Shown one piece after another: positions 7,655-14,745 of a stretch of DNA of 39,939 nucleotides (positions within the stretch are counted from its first letter, which is position 1; every line of letters begins with the position of its first letter). The position numbers and the translations under genes are program-made. The stretch comes from a virus, in IMG/VR virus record IMGVR_UViG_3300010885_003709, positions 1 through 39,939 of that record. One strand, 5' to 3'. The notes beneath the pieces are model-generated. The model saw only the letters and a list, made by a program, of their open reading frames with translations, searched no databases and was not told the origin of the DNA.

Positions 7655-8277
7655 AATAAAAGTCCATTCTCTTTAACTCTCTCTTCGCCCAGAGCCTCCA
7701 AGCAAACGGCAAGCATCTCGCTTTCTGTCTTCGCTTTGGCAAGCATCTTTGCTGCTTTTACATCCCCCACTCCCTTGATACCCACAATGTTGTCTGCTCT
7801 GTCTCCCATCAACATCTGCTTGTAAAAGAAGCGGAGTCCTTGTTCTTCTGAGACATAATACTTGTCTTGCTTCACAAAATTGTAATGCCATCCTGCCACC
7901 TGATTGAAGTCTTTATCAACTGAAACAATGATGCAATCATCTTTAAGTTCTGTTGCTCTTATTGCTATGAGGTCATCGGCTTCTTCATCAATGCTCATCT
8001 CTGCACCCCATGCGGTAACTAGGTAGTTACGTAGCATCTCTAAATGTGCTGGCTTCTCTTGTGTTCTATTCCCTTTGTAAGGAGCAGTGACAGCTATGTC
8101 TTTTCTGAAGTTGGTCTTTCCTGTTAAGAAGATTTCCCAGTTCTCAAGACCTAGCTGATTCATAAGGATGTCCTCAAGAAAGTTAGCCATCGTTGTAATG
8201 GCTTGGCTTTCTGAGTCATCCTTACAAGAGAAGGCAATGCGATAGCACATCACATCACCATCTACGAGAGCAATCAT
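7582..8277 (-). CDS. 5'-3' exonuclease, FEN/RNase H type
   Basis: 231 residues of the flap-endonuclease family. Metal-binding acidic motifs are visible: MIALVDGDVMCYR at the N-terminus, DEEADDLIA near residue 97, VSVDKDFNQ near 119, and GDRADNIVGIKGVGDVKAAKML, the helix-hairpin-helix with the last aspartates, near 159-180. It would remove RNA primers and 5' flaps and degrade host DNA, the job done by gp6 in T7. The start overlaps the stop of the ssDNA-binding protein gene (TAATG), and the 3' end runs 72 bp into the zincin gene. A palindrome of the GTAACT/AGTTAC family lies inside the coding region at 8015-8030. Confidence 0.9.
   Translation of the reverse strand: MIALVDGDVMCYRIAFSCKDDSESQAITTMANFLEDILMNQLGLENWEIFLTGKTNFRKDIAVTAPYKGNRTQEKPAHLEMLRNYLVTAWGAEMSIDEEADDLIAIRATELKDDCIIVSVDKDFNQVAGWHYNFVKQDKYYVSEEQGLRFFYKQMLMGDRADNIVGIKGVGDVKAAKMLAKAKTESEMLAVCLEALGEERVKENGLLLWLRRFPRQMWFPPVSGLEVVNGQ
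8015..8030. repeat. Palindrome GTAACT-N4-AGTTAC inside exonuclease gene
   Basis: GTAACTAGGTAGTTAC, with perfect 6-bp arms. It is the only copy of the family that I found wholly within coding sequence, encoding part of RNYLVTAWG. Confidence 0.75.
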
Positions 8278-8717
8278 TATAGGACTACTTCTGCTTCTTC
8301 TTCCTGTTGGACAGGAGGGGTTACCAACTCTTTGATACGAAGAGCAGGGTTGGTCTGACTATGCAGCAGAGAAGGAGCGTTGCCATGCATAGCTGACATC
8401 TTGTGTGTATAGCTACTGATGGTTGCTTCTGCAACAGTACCATTACCAATCAAGTCAGGAGAGACAATACGATTGTTCTCATCAGCAGCCTTGATTGTGT
8501 AGTTGCTCTTGACGATGATGTATTTACCACGTCCATACTTGTCATCTGCTTTCTCTTTCACCTTAACACCAAGCTCTGATGTAAGGCGTGATGCAATGGA
8601 ATCACTCAAGCCACCGATACAAATCTCAAACCGATTGTTATCTGCATTGAACTCACGATTAGGTGTTTCCATATGCTTAGCCCAAAACAATTTACCCACT
8701 ACTTTAACTTGGTTCAT
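8277..8717 (-). CDS. Single-stranded DNA-binding protein (T7 gp2.5-like)
   Basis: 146 residues starting MNQVKVVGKLFWAKHM, with a strongly acidic tail ending QQEEEAEVVL, the typical shape of a phage ssDNA-binding protein whose tail contacts polymerase and helicase. The middle (FEICIGGLSDSIASRLTSELGVKVKEKADDKYGRGKYIIVKS) fits a gp2.5-type OB fold. ATG 8717 is preferred over an upstream in-frame start because AAGGA lies upstream at good spacing and a promoter -10 box (8743-8748) would place the transcript start near 8736, inside the longer frame. It lies between the DNA polymerase and exonuclease genes. Family assignment is moderate, since it rests on context, size and tail. Confidence 0.8.
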   Translation of the reverse strand: MNQVKVVGKLFWAKHMETPNREFNADNNRFEICIGGLSDSIASRLTSELGVKVKEKADDKYGRGKYIIVKSNYTIKAADENNRIVSPDLIGNGTVAEATISSYTHKMSAMHGNAPSLLHSQTNPALRIKELVTPPVQQEEEAEVVL

Positions 8718-8742
8718 ACTTTTTCCTTTGTCTAAAAACAAT

Positions 8743-8771
8743 ATTATAACACATTTTTCAATGTGTGTCAC
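8743..8771 (-). promoter_or_regulatory. Sigma70-type promoter for ssb-exonuclease genes
   Basis: On the minus strand GTGACA (8766-8771), a 17-bp spacer, and a perfect TATAAT (8743-8748) with an extended TGT just upstream. The spacer is almost filled by a perfect inverted repeat ACACATT-N4-AATGTGT (8749-8766), a possible operator. It lies at the 3' end of the DNA polymerase gene and about 26 bp before the ssDNA-binding gene ATG. Confidence 0.8.
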
Positions 8772-10461
8772 GCCATGTCTTACCTGTACTAAACTCTCCA
8801 GATACAGGGCAACGTAAGCCAAGAAGAATTCCTGCCTCTTGTATGCTCTGCACTGCGAGTTGTCCTACAAGCTCGCCATCTTTTTCTTTTGTTTCAATCT
8901 GCCACTCATCATGGACATTGACACAAAAGCCATACCAAACCTTAGCCTTCCTTAGCTTCTCATCTAACAAGACGAGAGCCTGTTTCATTACGATTGCTCC
9001 AGCTCCTTGCAATAGGCTATTGACCGCTGAGTGTTCGGAACGTACCCAAATCTTCCTACCATCCAGCCCCGGTACAAAGCCCTTGCTTGCATACTTGGAT
9101 ACGTTATTGCGTAGAATCTTGAGTGCGGGAGTATTGGAAAGAAAACTTTCGATAAGCTTCTGTCCATCACGAGCATTACCACCGACAATTTTACCAATCT
9201 TCTCTGCCCCTGCACCATAGAGAAAGGCGTAGATGAACGTCTTCGCTTCATCCCTTGTCGCAAGACCCGCTGCTTTTTGATTCTGCGTGTGTACATCCGT
9301 ACCATCTTTTGAACTTCCTTCACAAACAGTTTTGATATAGGCATCATCCTTCATGTAGTGAGCCAGCATTCGTAGCTCAAGGCCACTGGCATCAGCACCA
9401 ACAAGGACATTGCCTTCATCTACAACCCACAACTCACGACAGTCCTCACCATAGGGGCTTCCCTTGTTGGGAATCTGTGCCATGTTGGGGCTGCTGTGTG
9501 TCATCCTACCAGTGACAGCACCATTGGTTATCACACTGCCATGCACCCTACCTGTGTCCTTCACCTCCTCAAGCCAGCTACCAACCTGAGCCACACGCTT
9601 TTGCAGCATGAGATATTCAGAGAGAAGCTTAGCCTCTGGCAGAGCAATAGAAGCAAGCACTGCCTCATCAACAATCACTGCTCCTTTGTCTGTCTTCTTG
9701 GTAAACTTAACACCAAGATTTTCAAGACGCTCAGCTATTTGTTGTCTACTTCCGGGATTGAAAGGGGTGACAATATCTTTCAGAGGAGCACCTGTTCGTT
9801 TGTTCTTCCTACCTGTCTCAACATGTGGAGGAAACACAAGTTGCATGGTGTTCTCTATGCCAACCATCCTACCTTGAAGCATAGCCAGCAAGCCCATAGC
9901 TTTCTGTACATCAAGTTTGAAGCCATGTTCTTTTTGTTTCTGAATGATGATTGCAACGTCATGCTCAAGCTTAATGCTTTGTTCAGAGAACTGTTCTTTC
10001 TCTAGCATCTTAGTAACCATGTCGTATGTAGCAACCAAAGCAGCTACATCATCCTTACAATATTCAAACAACAACTCAAGGTCTGGATTGTCCCATCGGA
10101 GGTCGGCAGACCTCCCTGTCTTATCTACATATGCTTGGGCATAGTCAGTTTTCTTTTGACCTGTCCTCTCTCCCCACGCTGCTAAGCTGTGGCCTCCTTC
10201 TAAATTTGGATTGTATAGTCTGGATAGTATCAATGTATCTATCGCTTTCTTCGCTGGTATCTTCACTCCCCAACACCTCTTCAACACTCCAGCATCGAAG
10301 CCTATCAAGTTGTGTCCTATCACTTTGTCTGAGTTTTCTATTAAGGGAATGAGTGTAGTTGCTTCTGTGTGACATACATATCCATCTTCGTTATACGTGT
10401 AACAGCACCATATGTGATCATGTGTGCTATTAGTTTCTGTATCTAGAAAGAGCCTCCGCAT
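8758..10461 (-). CDS. Family-A DNA polymerase with 3'-5' exonuclease
   Basis: 567 residues, shorter than T7 gp5. Proofreading exonuclease motifs: LDTET at 6-10, GHNLIGFD at 49-56, YCKDDVAAL at 134-142. Polymerase motif A DASGLELRMLAHY at 357-369, motif B RDEAKTFIYAFLYGAG at 403-418, motif C VNVHDEWQ at 514-521 (His517, Asp518, Glu519). The motif B position equivalent to E. coli Phe762 and T7 Tyr526 is Tyr411. In the PolA family Tyr lowers discrimination against dideoxynucleotides and is common in virulent phages. AAGGA precedes ATG 10461. It works with the primase-helicase and ssDNA-binding protein of the same operon. No separate thioredoxin-binding insert is obvious. Confidence 0.97.
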   Translation of the reverse strand: MRRLFLDTETNSTHDHIWCCYTYNEDGYVCHTEATTLIPLIENSDKVIGHNLIGFDAGVLKRCWGVKIPAKKAIDTLILSRLYNPNLEGGHSLAAWGERTGQKKTDYAQAYVDKTGRSADLRWDNPDLELLFEYCKDDVAALVATYDMVTKMLEKEQFSEQSIKLEHDVAIIIQKQKEHGFKLDVQKAMGLLAMLQGRMVGIENTMQLVFPPHVETGRKNKRTGAPLKDIVTPFNPGSRQQIAERLENLGVKFTKKTDKGAVIVDEAVLASIALPEAKLLSEYLMLQKRVAQVGSWLEEVKDTGRVHGSVITNGAVTGRMTHSSPNMAQIPNKGSPYGEDCRELWVVDEGNVLVGADASGLELRMLAHYMKDDAYIKTVCEGSSKDGTDVHTQNQKAAGLATRDEAKTFIYAFLYGAGAEKIGKIVGGNARDGQKLIESFLSNTPALKILRNNVSKYASKGFVPGLDGRKIWVRSEHSAVNSLLQGAGAIVMKQALVLLDEKLRKAKVWYGFCVNVHDEWQIETKEKDGELVGQLAVQSIQEAGILLGLRCPVSGEFSTGKTWRDTH

Positions 10462-10470
10462 TTGGTTTCC

Positions 10471-10737
10471 TTATTCATATCCAAGTTCCTTAACTACAAG
10501 TGTAGCATATCCTGAGATGTCATGCCAACTGTCTGCATAGTATGGGTTGCCGTTTATGATACGAGCCATCTTGTTGCAAATCATGTCCATACTTTCTTGC
10601 ATTGGAGGAGACATGTCATGCCACCCTCCACGTGTACGCACAATTTGTTTTAAGTCTTGTGCTGTTCGTGCAACGTCTCTGTAGTCACCATAGGTGTCTT
10701 GACGTTGTGCTAATGTACCTTCAATTGTTAATGTCAT
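10471..10737 (-). CDS. DUF6378-like small protein (88 aa)
   Basis: Contains RQDTYGDYRDVARTAQDLK, then PPMQESMDMICNKMARIINGNPYYADSWHDISGYATL, the pattern (YG...; M..K.ARI..G.....DSWHD..GYA) of a small helical protein widespread in phages and annotated as DUF6378. It resembles a MazG-like all-helical fold, but no pyrophosphatase activity can be claimed. ATG 10737 overlaps the stop of the 54-aa gene (ATGA). It sits directly upstream of DNA polymerase, so a link to nucleotide metabolism is plausible. Confidence 0.78.
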   Translation of the reverse strand: MTLTIEGTLAQRQDTYGDYRDVARTAQDLKQIVRTRGGWHDMSPPMQESMDMICNKMARIINGNPYYADSWHDISGYATLVVKELGYE

Positions 10738-10898
10738 TTGTCTTCCTTAATTGTTACTTCTGTCCAAACTACTAAGTGTACGATGCTTCCACTATCAGTA
10801 TAACACACGCTGTACATTCCATCAAGGTGATCGAATATAAGTTCTGTATCATCTTCAAGAACTATTCGTGTGTTCTTTGGTACTTCATAAAGCTTCAT
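10734..10898 (-). CDS. Small unknown protein (54 aa)
   Basis: Frame MKLYEVPKNTRIVLEDDTEL ... ending TIKEDK. Both ends overlap neighbouring genes by ATGA (start 10898, stop 10734-10736), which supports a real coupled gene. Predicted all-beta: two hairpins around LIFDHLDGMYSVCYTDSGSIVHLVVWTEVT. No function recognised. A weak internal promoter candidate lies inside it. Confidence 0.75.
   Translation of the reverse strand: MKLYEVPKNTRIVLEDDTELIFDHLDGMYSVCYTDSGSIVHLVVWTEVTIKEDK
10797..10825 (-). promoter_or_regulatory. Possible promoter ahead of DNA polymerase
   Basis: Minus strand TTGATG (10820-10825), 17-bp spacer, TATACT (10797-10802) preceded by TGTGT as an extended -10. The -35 match is only 4 of 6 and the site is intragenic, so this is tentative. 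Confidence 0.35.
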
Positions 10899-11083
10899 GT
10901 GTTGCGTTCCTTGAGTTTGGCTTCAATGGCTTTGACTAAATCTTTCAGGTTGCCGCCTTCTTCCCAGTCAATGTCATCCTCATCCGTCAATCCTACCCAT
11001 TCACGCTGTGGTCTGTGAAAAATTTCAGGAAGTCGTTTATACAGCATTTCAATCAATGCCTTGGTTGTTGGTTGCGCTCTCAT
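10895..11083 (-). CDS. Small unknown protein (62 aa)
   Basis: Begins MRAQPTTKALIEMLYKRLPEIF and ends KAIEAKLKERNT, helix-acidic loop-helix with the central acidic stretch LTDEDDIDWEEGG. ATG 11083 overlaps the stop of the 50-aa membrane protein; its own stop overlaps the next ATG. No family recognised. Confidence 0.72.
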   Translation of the reverse strand: MRAQPTTKALIEMLYKRLPEIFHRPQREWVGLTDEDDIDWEEGGNLKDLVKAIEAKLKERNT

Positions 11084-11232
11084 GTCTGTACCTTTGCTGC
11101 TAGATAAAGCCCCACATTACCTAAGCTATAACCAACAAAGGCTATACCTAGTCCTATATTTCCTTTTAGTAATAGGTCTACAGCCACCACTAAGTATACC
11201 ACACCAATGAAGGCTATCAACCATGCACTCAT
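11080..11232 (-). CDS. Small two-segment membrane protein (50 aa)
   Basis: Frame MSAWLIAFIGVVYLVVAVDL, then LLKGNIGLGIAFVGYSLGNVGLYLAAKVQT: two hydrophobic helices (about 3-20 and 26-46) joined by a short charged turn, so a small inner-membrane hairpin protein. Both ends overlap neighbours by ATGA. Similar tiny proteins are common between replication genes of T7-like phages; the function is unknown. Confidence 0.78.
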   Translation of the reverse strand: MSAWLIAFIGVVYLVVAVDLLLKGNIGLGIAFVGYSLGNVGLYLAAKVQT

Positions 11233-11483
11233 GGATACACCTCATTGTATGAATGCAAGGCATCATCAACAAACTTGGTGTCTTTGTAAGACATGAAGTG
11301 TGTAATGTCTTCACCCTTAATGAAAGCATTCCAGAAGTAGCCACCAATAAACCCAACAGAATAGTCAGGCTCTTCCCAATGAAACTCAATTAGAACGTCA
11401 GTGGCATCTGGATGTTCATCAAAGAAGTCCTCACGAGTAGACAGTGATGGGAAGTCACAAACACCTAGCAATATATTGTCCAT
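11229..11483 (-). CDS. Unknown acidic protein (84 aa)
   Basis: I start at ATG 11483 (MDNILLGVCDF), 5 nt after AAGGA. A GTG at 11513 that touches the helicase stop is an alternative adding ten residues. The protein is acidic and aromatic-rich (EFHWEEPDYSVGFIGGYFWNAFIKGED), suggesting a small globular fold. I do not recognise a family. It follows the primase-helicase and overlaps the following membrane protein by ATGA. Confidence 0.68.
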   Translation of the reverse strand: MDNILLGVCDFPSLSTREDFFDEHPDATDVLIEFHWEEPDYSVGFIGGYFWNAFIKGEDITHFMSYKDTKFVDDALHSYNEVYP

Positions 11484-11509
11484 CATGTTCCTTAAAATTT
11501 GTCGTTTTC

Positions 11510-13123
11510 TCACAGCTTCTCATCCTCTGTCTCAACCATGCGTCCTGTGTACTTGCTATATACAAGGTTACATGCATGTCCTGTCAGGCCAGAGAATCTA
11601 TTCTTCAACACACGCACCTTTGTGGTGTTACGTTCCTTCTCATCATCTGCCTGACCATTACGCTCAAGGCCAAGCACCATGTCAGAGAGCTGAGCAATGG
11701 AGCCAGAGCCACGTAGTTGAGCCAATGTGGTAGCTACCCCTTCCTCGTGTCCTTTGCCACCATCAGGCCTCTTTAAATGGCTCACAAGAACTAGGCTAAC
11801 TCCTGTCCTCTGCACCAATGTGCGAAGCTCAGTCATTATACTATCCAATGCCTTACGCTCGTCACCATTCTGTTGTGAACTTACAACAATGGATACGTGG
11901 TCAAGGAAGATGTAGCCACAGCCAAAGGCATTAGCAAACTCTTCTGTCCTATTCACAATGTTCTGAATGTCTGTACTACCGAAGTGGTCAAACATATACA
12001 GCCTATCTGTACCTAACGTGGCATCAAAAGCTGCCTTCTTCTCCTCCATTGTAGCATCACAATCAGGTAAATGCAAGGGCTTGTTTGCAGCCAATGACAT
12101 GATGGATGTACCTGTCTTACGCACACTCTCCTCTAAGAACATCAGGCCAATGTTGTCCTGTGTCTTACAGAGGATGTGCCATATGAGTTCACGCAAGAAC
12201 TGACTTTTGCCAAGGCCTGAGCCAGCAGTGACAGTGACAAGTTCTCCCTTACGTATGCCATAGGTGAGCTTGTTAAGGCCATCAAATGGGTAGGCAACCT
12301 CTGCCTTCTCCAAAGGCTTAGACACCTGTTCCCATAATGTGGAGCCAGCAACAATGCCATCAGGCATGTGCTTCTCAGCAGCCCACCAGCGGTCAATAAA
12401 CTCCTTCTCCTTCCCTGCCAAGAGCCAATCGCACCCATCCTTGAGGCCATCAACTCCCTTCATTACCTTCACCTTAGAGCCAAGGATGGAGCACAATTGG
12501 TTTGCTCCTTGTTTTCCCTGCTCATCGTTATCAAAGCAGACAACAATGTTCTCAAAGCTATTGAGCCACTCGTAATGTTCCTTTGCATCCTTTGCTGCAC
12601 CTCCTGCACCATTACGCACAGAGACAACAGGCCACTTGGAGCCAAGCATTTGGAAGACAGCAAGGGCATCATACTCCCCTTCAACAATGGTTAAATACTT
12701 TCCTCCCTTGGTAAAGAGCTGTTGTCCAAACAAACATGTGGCTTTCCAATCACCCTCAATAGCAAACTTCTTTTCCTTGATGCTTCGCTTCTTTGTTGCA
12801 AACAACTTCCCACTCTCATCGTAGTAGGGAAACCAAACATGTGTTGTATCAGAGACAACACCATACTTCTCAACAGTGTTCCTGCTAATGCGTCTACTTC
12901 CAATGGCTGGTGTAGCCAATGTCTGAAAGGCTGTTCTTATAGCTGTTATAGCCTCATCCACAGGCTTTGCTGTGGTTGTTGGTGTGTGCATACGTCCTTC
13001 TTCTTTTGTTGGCTTAGTGTGTGTGTTACACACGAAGCAATATGTTGAACCATCTTCATTAACTGACATGCCATCACTGCTGTCACATGACAAACAGGGC
13101 TGGTGTGTTTTAACAAAAGCCAT
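11510..13123 (-). CDS. DNA primase-helicase (T7 gp4-like)
   Basis: 537 residues combining primer synthesis with 5'-3' replicative helicase activity. N-terminal zinc-binding domain CLSC...YCFVC (Cys10, 13, 29, 32). Toprim catalytic motifs EGEYDAL near 148 and CFDNDEQG near 196-203. RecA-like helicase with Walker A AGSGLGKSQ at about 300-308, FLDHVSIVV as Walker B/H2 region, and late LVSHLKRP and RGSGSIAQLSD motifs. The ATG at 13123 overlaps the TAA of the preceding gene (TAATG), with GGAAG upstream. An in-frame TTG at 13135 is less likely. It forms the T7-style replisome with the PolA enzyme and ssDNA-binding protein downstream. Confidence 0.96.
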   Translation of the reverse strand: MAFVKTHQPCLSCDSSDGMSVNEDGSTYCFVCNTHTKPTKEEGRMHTPTTTAKPVDEAITAIRTAFQTLATPAIGSRRISRNTVEKYGVVSDTTHVWFPYYDESGKLFATKKRSIKEKKFAIEGDWKATCLFGQQLFTKGGKYLTIVEGEYDALAVFQMLGSKWPVVSVRNGAGGAAKDAKEHYEWLNSFENIVVCFDNDEQGKQGANQLCSILGSKVKVMKGVDGLKDGCDWLLAGKEKEFIDRWWAAEKHMPDGIVAGSTLWEQVSKPLEKAEVAYPFDGLNKLTYGIRKGELVTVTAGSGLGKSQFLRELIWHILCKTQDNIGLMFLEESVRKTGTSIMSLAANKPLHLPDCDATMEEKKAAFDATLGTDRLYMFDHFGSTDIQNIVNRTEEFANAFGCGYIFLDHVSIVVSSQQNGDERKALDSIMTELRTLVQRTGVSLVLVSHLKRPDGGKGHEEGVATTLAQLRGSGSIAQLSDMVLGLERNGQADDEKERNTTKVRVLKNRFSGLTGHACNLVYSKYTGRMVETEDEKL

Positions 13124-13326
13124 TAATACTTCCAATCATTCCAAAGTTGTTGTTGTCTTTCTTGAAGTTCTTCTTGTGTCAAAGGGAGTGATTGTTTCTT
13201 TGTTAAGAGAGCATTCTGGAAAGCTTCCATAAATTTAACATAACCTACAAGAGATACAAGCTCAACACAATCTGCAACTGTGAAGGACATAAACCTCTCT
13301 ATCTTTTCATCACTGTTCATCATCAT
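13123..13326 (-). CDS. Small unknown protein (67 aa)
   Basis: Starts MMMNSDEKIERF; AGGA lies 5 nt before ATG 13326. ATGs at 13323 and 13320 are alternatives. The protein is helical with a Gln-rich C-terminus (LTQEELQERQQQLWNDWKY). It overlaps the end of the 61-aa zinc-ribbon gene and, by TAATG, the primase-helicase. No family recognised. Confidence 0.65.
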   Translation of the reverse strand: MMMNSDEKIERFMSFTVADCVELVSLVGYVKFMEAFQNALLTKKQSLPLTQEELQERQQQLWNDWKY

Positions 13327-13495
13327 CAATTTCCTCATCATCTGCATGTTGCAAGTCTTGTCTCTCTACAACATCAATGTCTTCTTTGACATGAGAGAAA
13401 CAACTATTACACATATCTATAAAGTCACCACTTTGTACACTCTTACGTGTAGCTTCGAAGTCAGACAACACAGCATTACAACAATAACATCTCAT
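13310..13495 (-). CDS. Small zinc-ribbon protein with acidic tail (61 aa)
   Basis: MRCYCCNAVLSDFE...DMCNSCF gives two Cys-x2-Cys pairs, a typical single zinc ribbon, followed by a very acidic tail (DADDEEIDDDEQ-like, residues 50-61). Such small phage proteins may bind nucleic acid or a host protein, but this is inference. AAGGA precedes ATG 13495. It is the first gene after the strong minus-strand promoter at 13544-13572, so it heads the replication transcript. Confidence 0.82.
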   Translation of the reverse strand: MRCYCCNAVLSDFEATRKSVQSGDFIDMCNSCFSHVKEDIDVVERQDLQHADDEEIDDDEQ

Positions 13496-13530
13496 TATGT
13501 TTTCCTTATGTATTATTAATTAGAAGCTTT

Positions 13531-13562
13531 CTTATATGTCTTTATTGTACAAGACATATAAG
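13531..13562. repeat. 10-bp inverted repeat around a promoter -10 box
   Basis: Perfect arms CTTATATGTC (13531-13540) and GACATATAAG (13553-13562) flank a 12-nt centre that holds the -10 box of the minus-strand promoter. Each arm contains the 9-mer ACATATAAG in opposite orientation. This is an operator-like geometry; a leader hairpin is excluded because the right arm lies upstream of the expected transcript start. Confidence 0.85.
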
Positions 13563-13572
13563 AAGCTGTCAA
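13544..13572 (-). promoter_or_regulatory. Strong sigma70-type promoter for replication operon
   Basis: Minus strand TTGACA (13567-13572), 17-bp spacer, TACAAT (13544-13549). ACATATAAG follows after exactly 4 nt, as in the promoters at 17435 and 33000. It drives the zinc-ribbon, primase-helicase and downstream replication genes. Confidence 0.88.
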
Positions 13573-13582
13573 TAGCATCATA

Positions 13583-13600
13583 GGTAACTGGCTAGTTACC
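13583..13600. repeat. Palindrome GGTAACT-N4-AGTTACC
   Basis: GGTAACTGGCTAGTTACC overlaps the stop codon of the 147-aa gene ending at 13596 and lies 11 bp upstream of the -35 box of the 13544-13572 promoter. It could be a terminator stem for the upstream genes or a regulator site. Confidence 0.85.
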
Positions 13601-14039
13601 ATGAAGAACTGTAGTAGAAATCATACAACCCGATGTCAGGTATTGACAAGACATTCTCTATGATTGCCTTTGTCTGTATCAAGTCTTCGTAATAACCTTC
13701 ATCATACAAGTCACTACCAAAGAAGAAACCATTGGTAGTTGGTAACAATTCTTTTGCCTTCTGTGAATGAGTTAGCACTTCATTAACTAAAGCAAGAAGC
13801 TTCTCTAAGTCTTTGACAGACACAAGATATTCACCGCAATCATCCACCTCGTGTTGAACATTATCAACAAACCACTTGTGAATATGGTTAGCCTTTCTCC
13901 AGTAGCCAGCCTCATATGAAATTTCTTTGACTCGCATCTCATTAACCTTCAAGTCTTCAAGATGGTCACGCAAAGCTTTGCCCCCGTCACCGAAGTCATA
14001 GATGTACCGCTTAGCGGTCAAGTACATGTCTAGTCCCAT
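13596..14039 (-). CDS. Conserved phage protein of MGLDMYL type, unknown function (147 aa)
   Basis: The start MGLDMYLTAKRYIYDF matches a widespread phage and bacterial family recognisable by its MGLDMYL N-terminus; I know of no function. The body is helical and aromatic-rich with HIHKWFVDNVQHEVDDCGEYLVS and a conserved-looking NGFFFGSDLYDEGYYEDL segment. ATG 14039 is chosen over an upstream frame extension because GGGG lies 7 nt upstream and the 33-aa gene ends just before it. The stop codon is within the palindrome at 13583-13600, and the next gene is separated by a new promoter. Confidence 0.75.
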   Translation of the reverse strand: MGLDMYLTAKRYIYDFGDGGKALRDHLEDLKVNEMRVKEISYEAGYWRKANHIHKWFVDNVQHEVDDCGEYLVSVKDLEKLLALVNEVLTHSQKAKELLPTTNGFFFGSDLYDEGYYEDLIQTKAIIENVLSIPDIGLYDFYYSSSW

Positions 14040-14040
14040 T

Positions 14041-14142
14041 TCATTTCCCCTTTTGTTTAAAGAATCTAATAACACACAAACCAATTATAAACCCAAGAAT
14101 ATACACAAGCAACACACCAAGTGCACTAACACTGTTCCGCAT
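14041..14142 (-). CDS. Tiny single-pass membrane protein (33 aa)
   Basis: Frame MRNSVSALGVLLVYILGFII then GLCVIRFFKQKGK: one hydrophobic helix of about 20 residues with a basic C-terminus, probably anchored in the inner membrane with the tail in the cytoplasm. GGAGG lies exactly 6 nt before ATG 14142, one of the best ribosome sites in the window. It starts within the end of the 126-aa gene, and its stop is next to the ATG of the 147-aa gene. Function unknown; such peptides can be host-membrane effectors. Confidence 0.72.
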   Translation of the reverse strand: MRNSVSALGVLLVYILGFIIGLCVIRFFKQKGK

Positions 14143-14506
14143 TACCAGCCTCCACAAACGGAATACCATTATGAATTGCCATTCTAGCAAACCTAGCATT
14201 ATGCACAGGCTTACCTAGCATTGTAACAAACGAAGAGAACACGTATGGATTATACAACACAGAAGTCCATGACACGTCCTCCTTAGTCCAATCATAAGAG
14301 GAAGTTAGATAGCCGACAACCCCTGCATGTACGTTCTTACGTCTCTCACGTATGACACGCTGTCTTCCAGCCTCTGACACTTTAAAGACAGGACTGTCTA
14401 TAGCCAACATTGTTCTGTGGCCTATAACCCTGCCCTTGTCCTTACCTTCCAATGCCTTCACAGAGAAGACACGCTTGTGCAAATTGAAATATACAAACAC
14501 CTTCAT
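14126..14506 (-). CDS. Unknown protein (126 aa)
   Basis: Begins MKVFVYFNLHKRVFSVKALEGKDKGRVIGHR; the consensus AAGGAGG is just upstream of ATG 14506. The pattern KxRVxxERRKNVHAGVVGYL and GKPVHNARFARM suggests a basic, possibly nucleic-acid-binding protein; it resembles a conserved phage family of unknown function that I cannot name. It follows the 80-aa gene with a 4-bp overlap. Confidence 0.75.
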   Translation of the reverse strand: MKVFVYFNLHKRVFSVKALEGKDKGRVIGHRTMLAIDSPVFKVSEAGRQRVIRERRKNVHAGVVGYLTSSYDWTKEDVSWTSVLYNPYVFSSFVTMLGKPVHNARFARMAIHNGIPFVEAGNAEQC

Positions 14507-14745
14507 TCTACCTCCTTATAAAGAAGACTACTAGCTATATCATACCAATTGACATTAGCCAAATAATTCAAAGCATAGTCAACTGCAATATTTCCTTCAC
14601 CACCTCCACTTTCATAGATTAGGTTTTGTGCATAGTCCTGTACAACATCACGCAGTTGTGTGATTGGTAAAGACAAGTCAAACAAATTAGTTTGTTCTTT
14701 ACCTTTGAAGATGTCGTTGTAAACACGCAAAGTTATGTAGTTCAT
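14503..14745 (-). CDS. Unknown protein (80 aa)
   Basis: MNYITLRVYNDIFKGKEQTN ... YKEVE. Mixed beta/helical, no cysteine, no membrane segment, family not recognised. GAGGAA precedes ATG 14745. It overlaps both neighbours by 4 bp. Confidence 0.68.
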   Translation of the reverse strand: MNYITLRVYNDIFKGKEQTNLFDLSLPITQLRDVVQDYAQNLIYESGGGEGNIAVDYALNYLANVNWYDIASSLLYKEVE

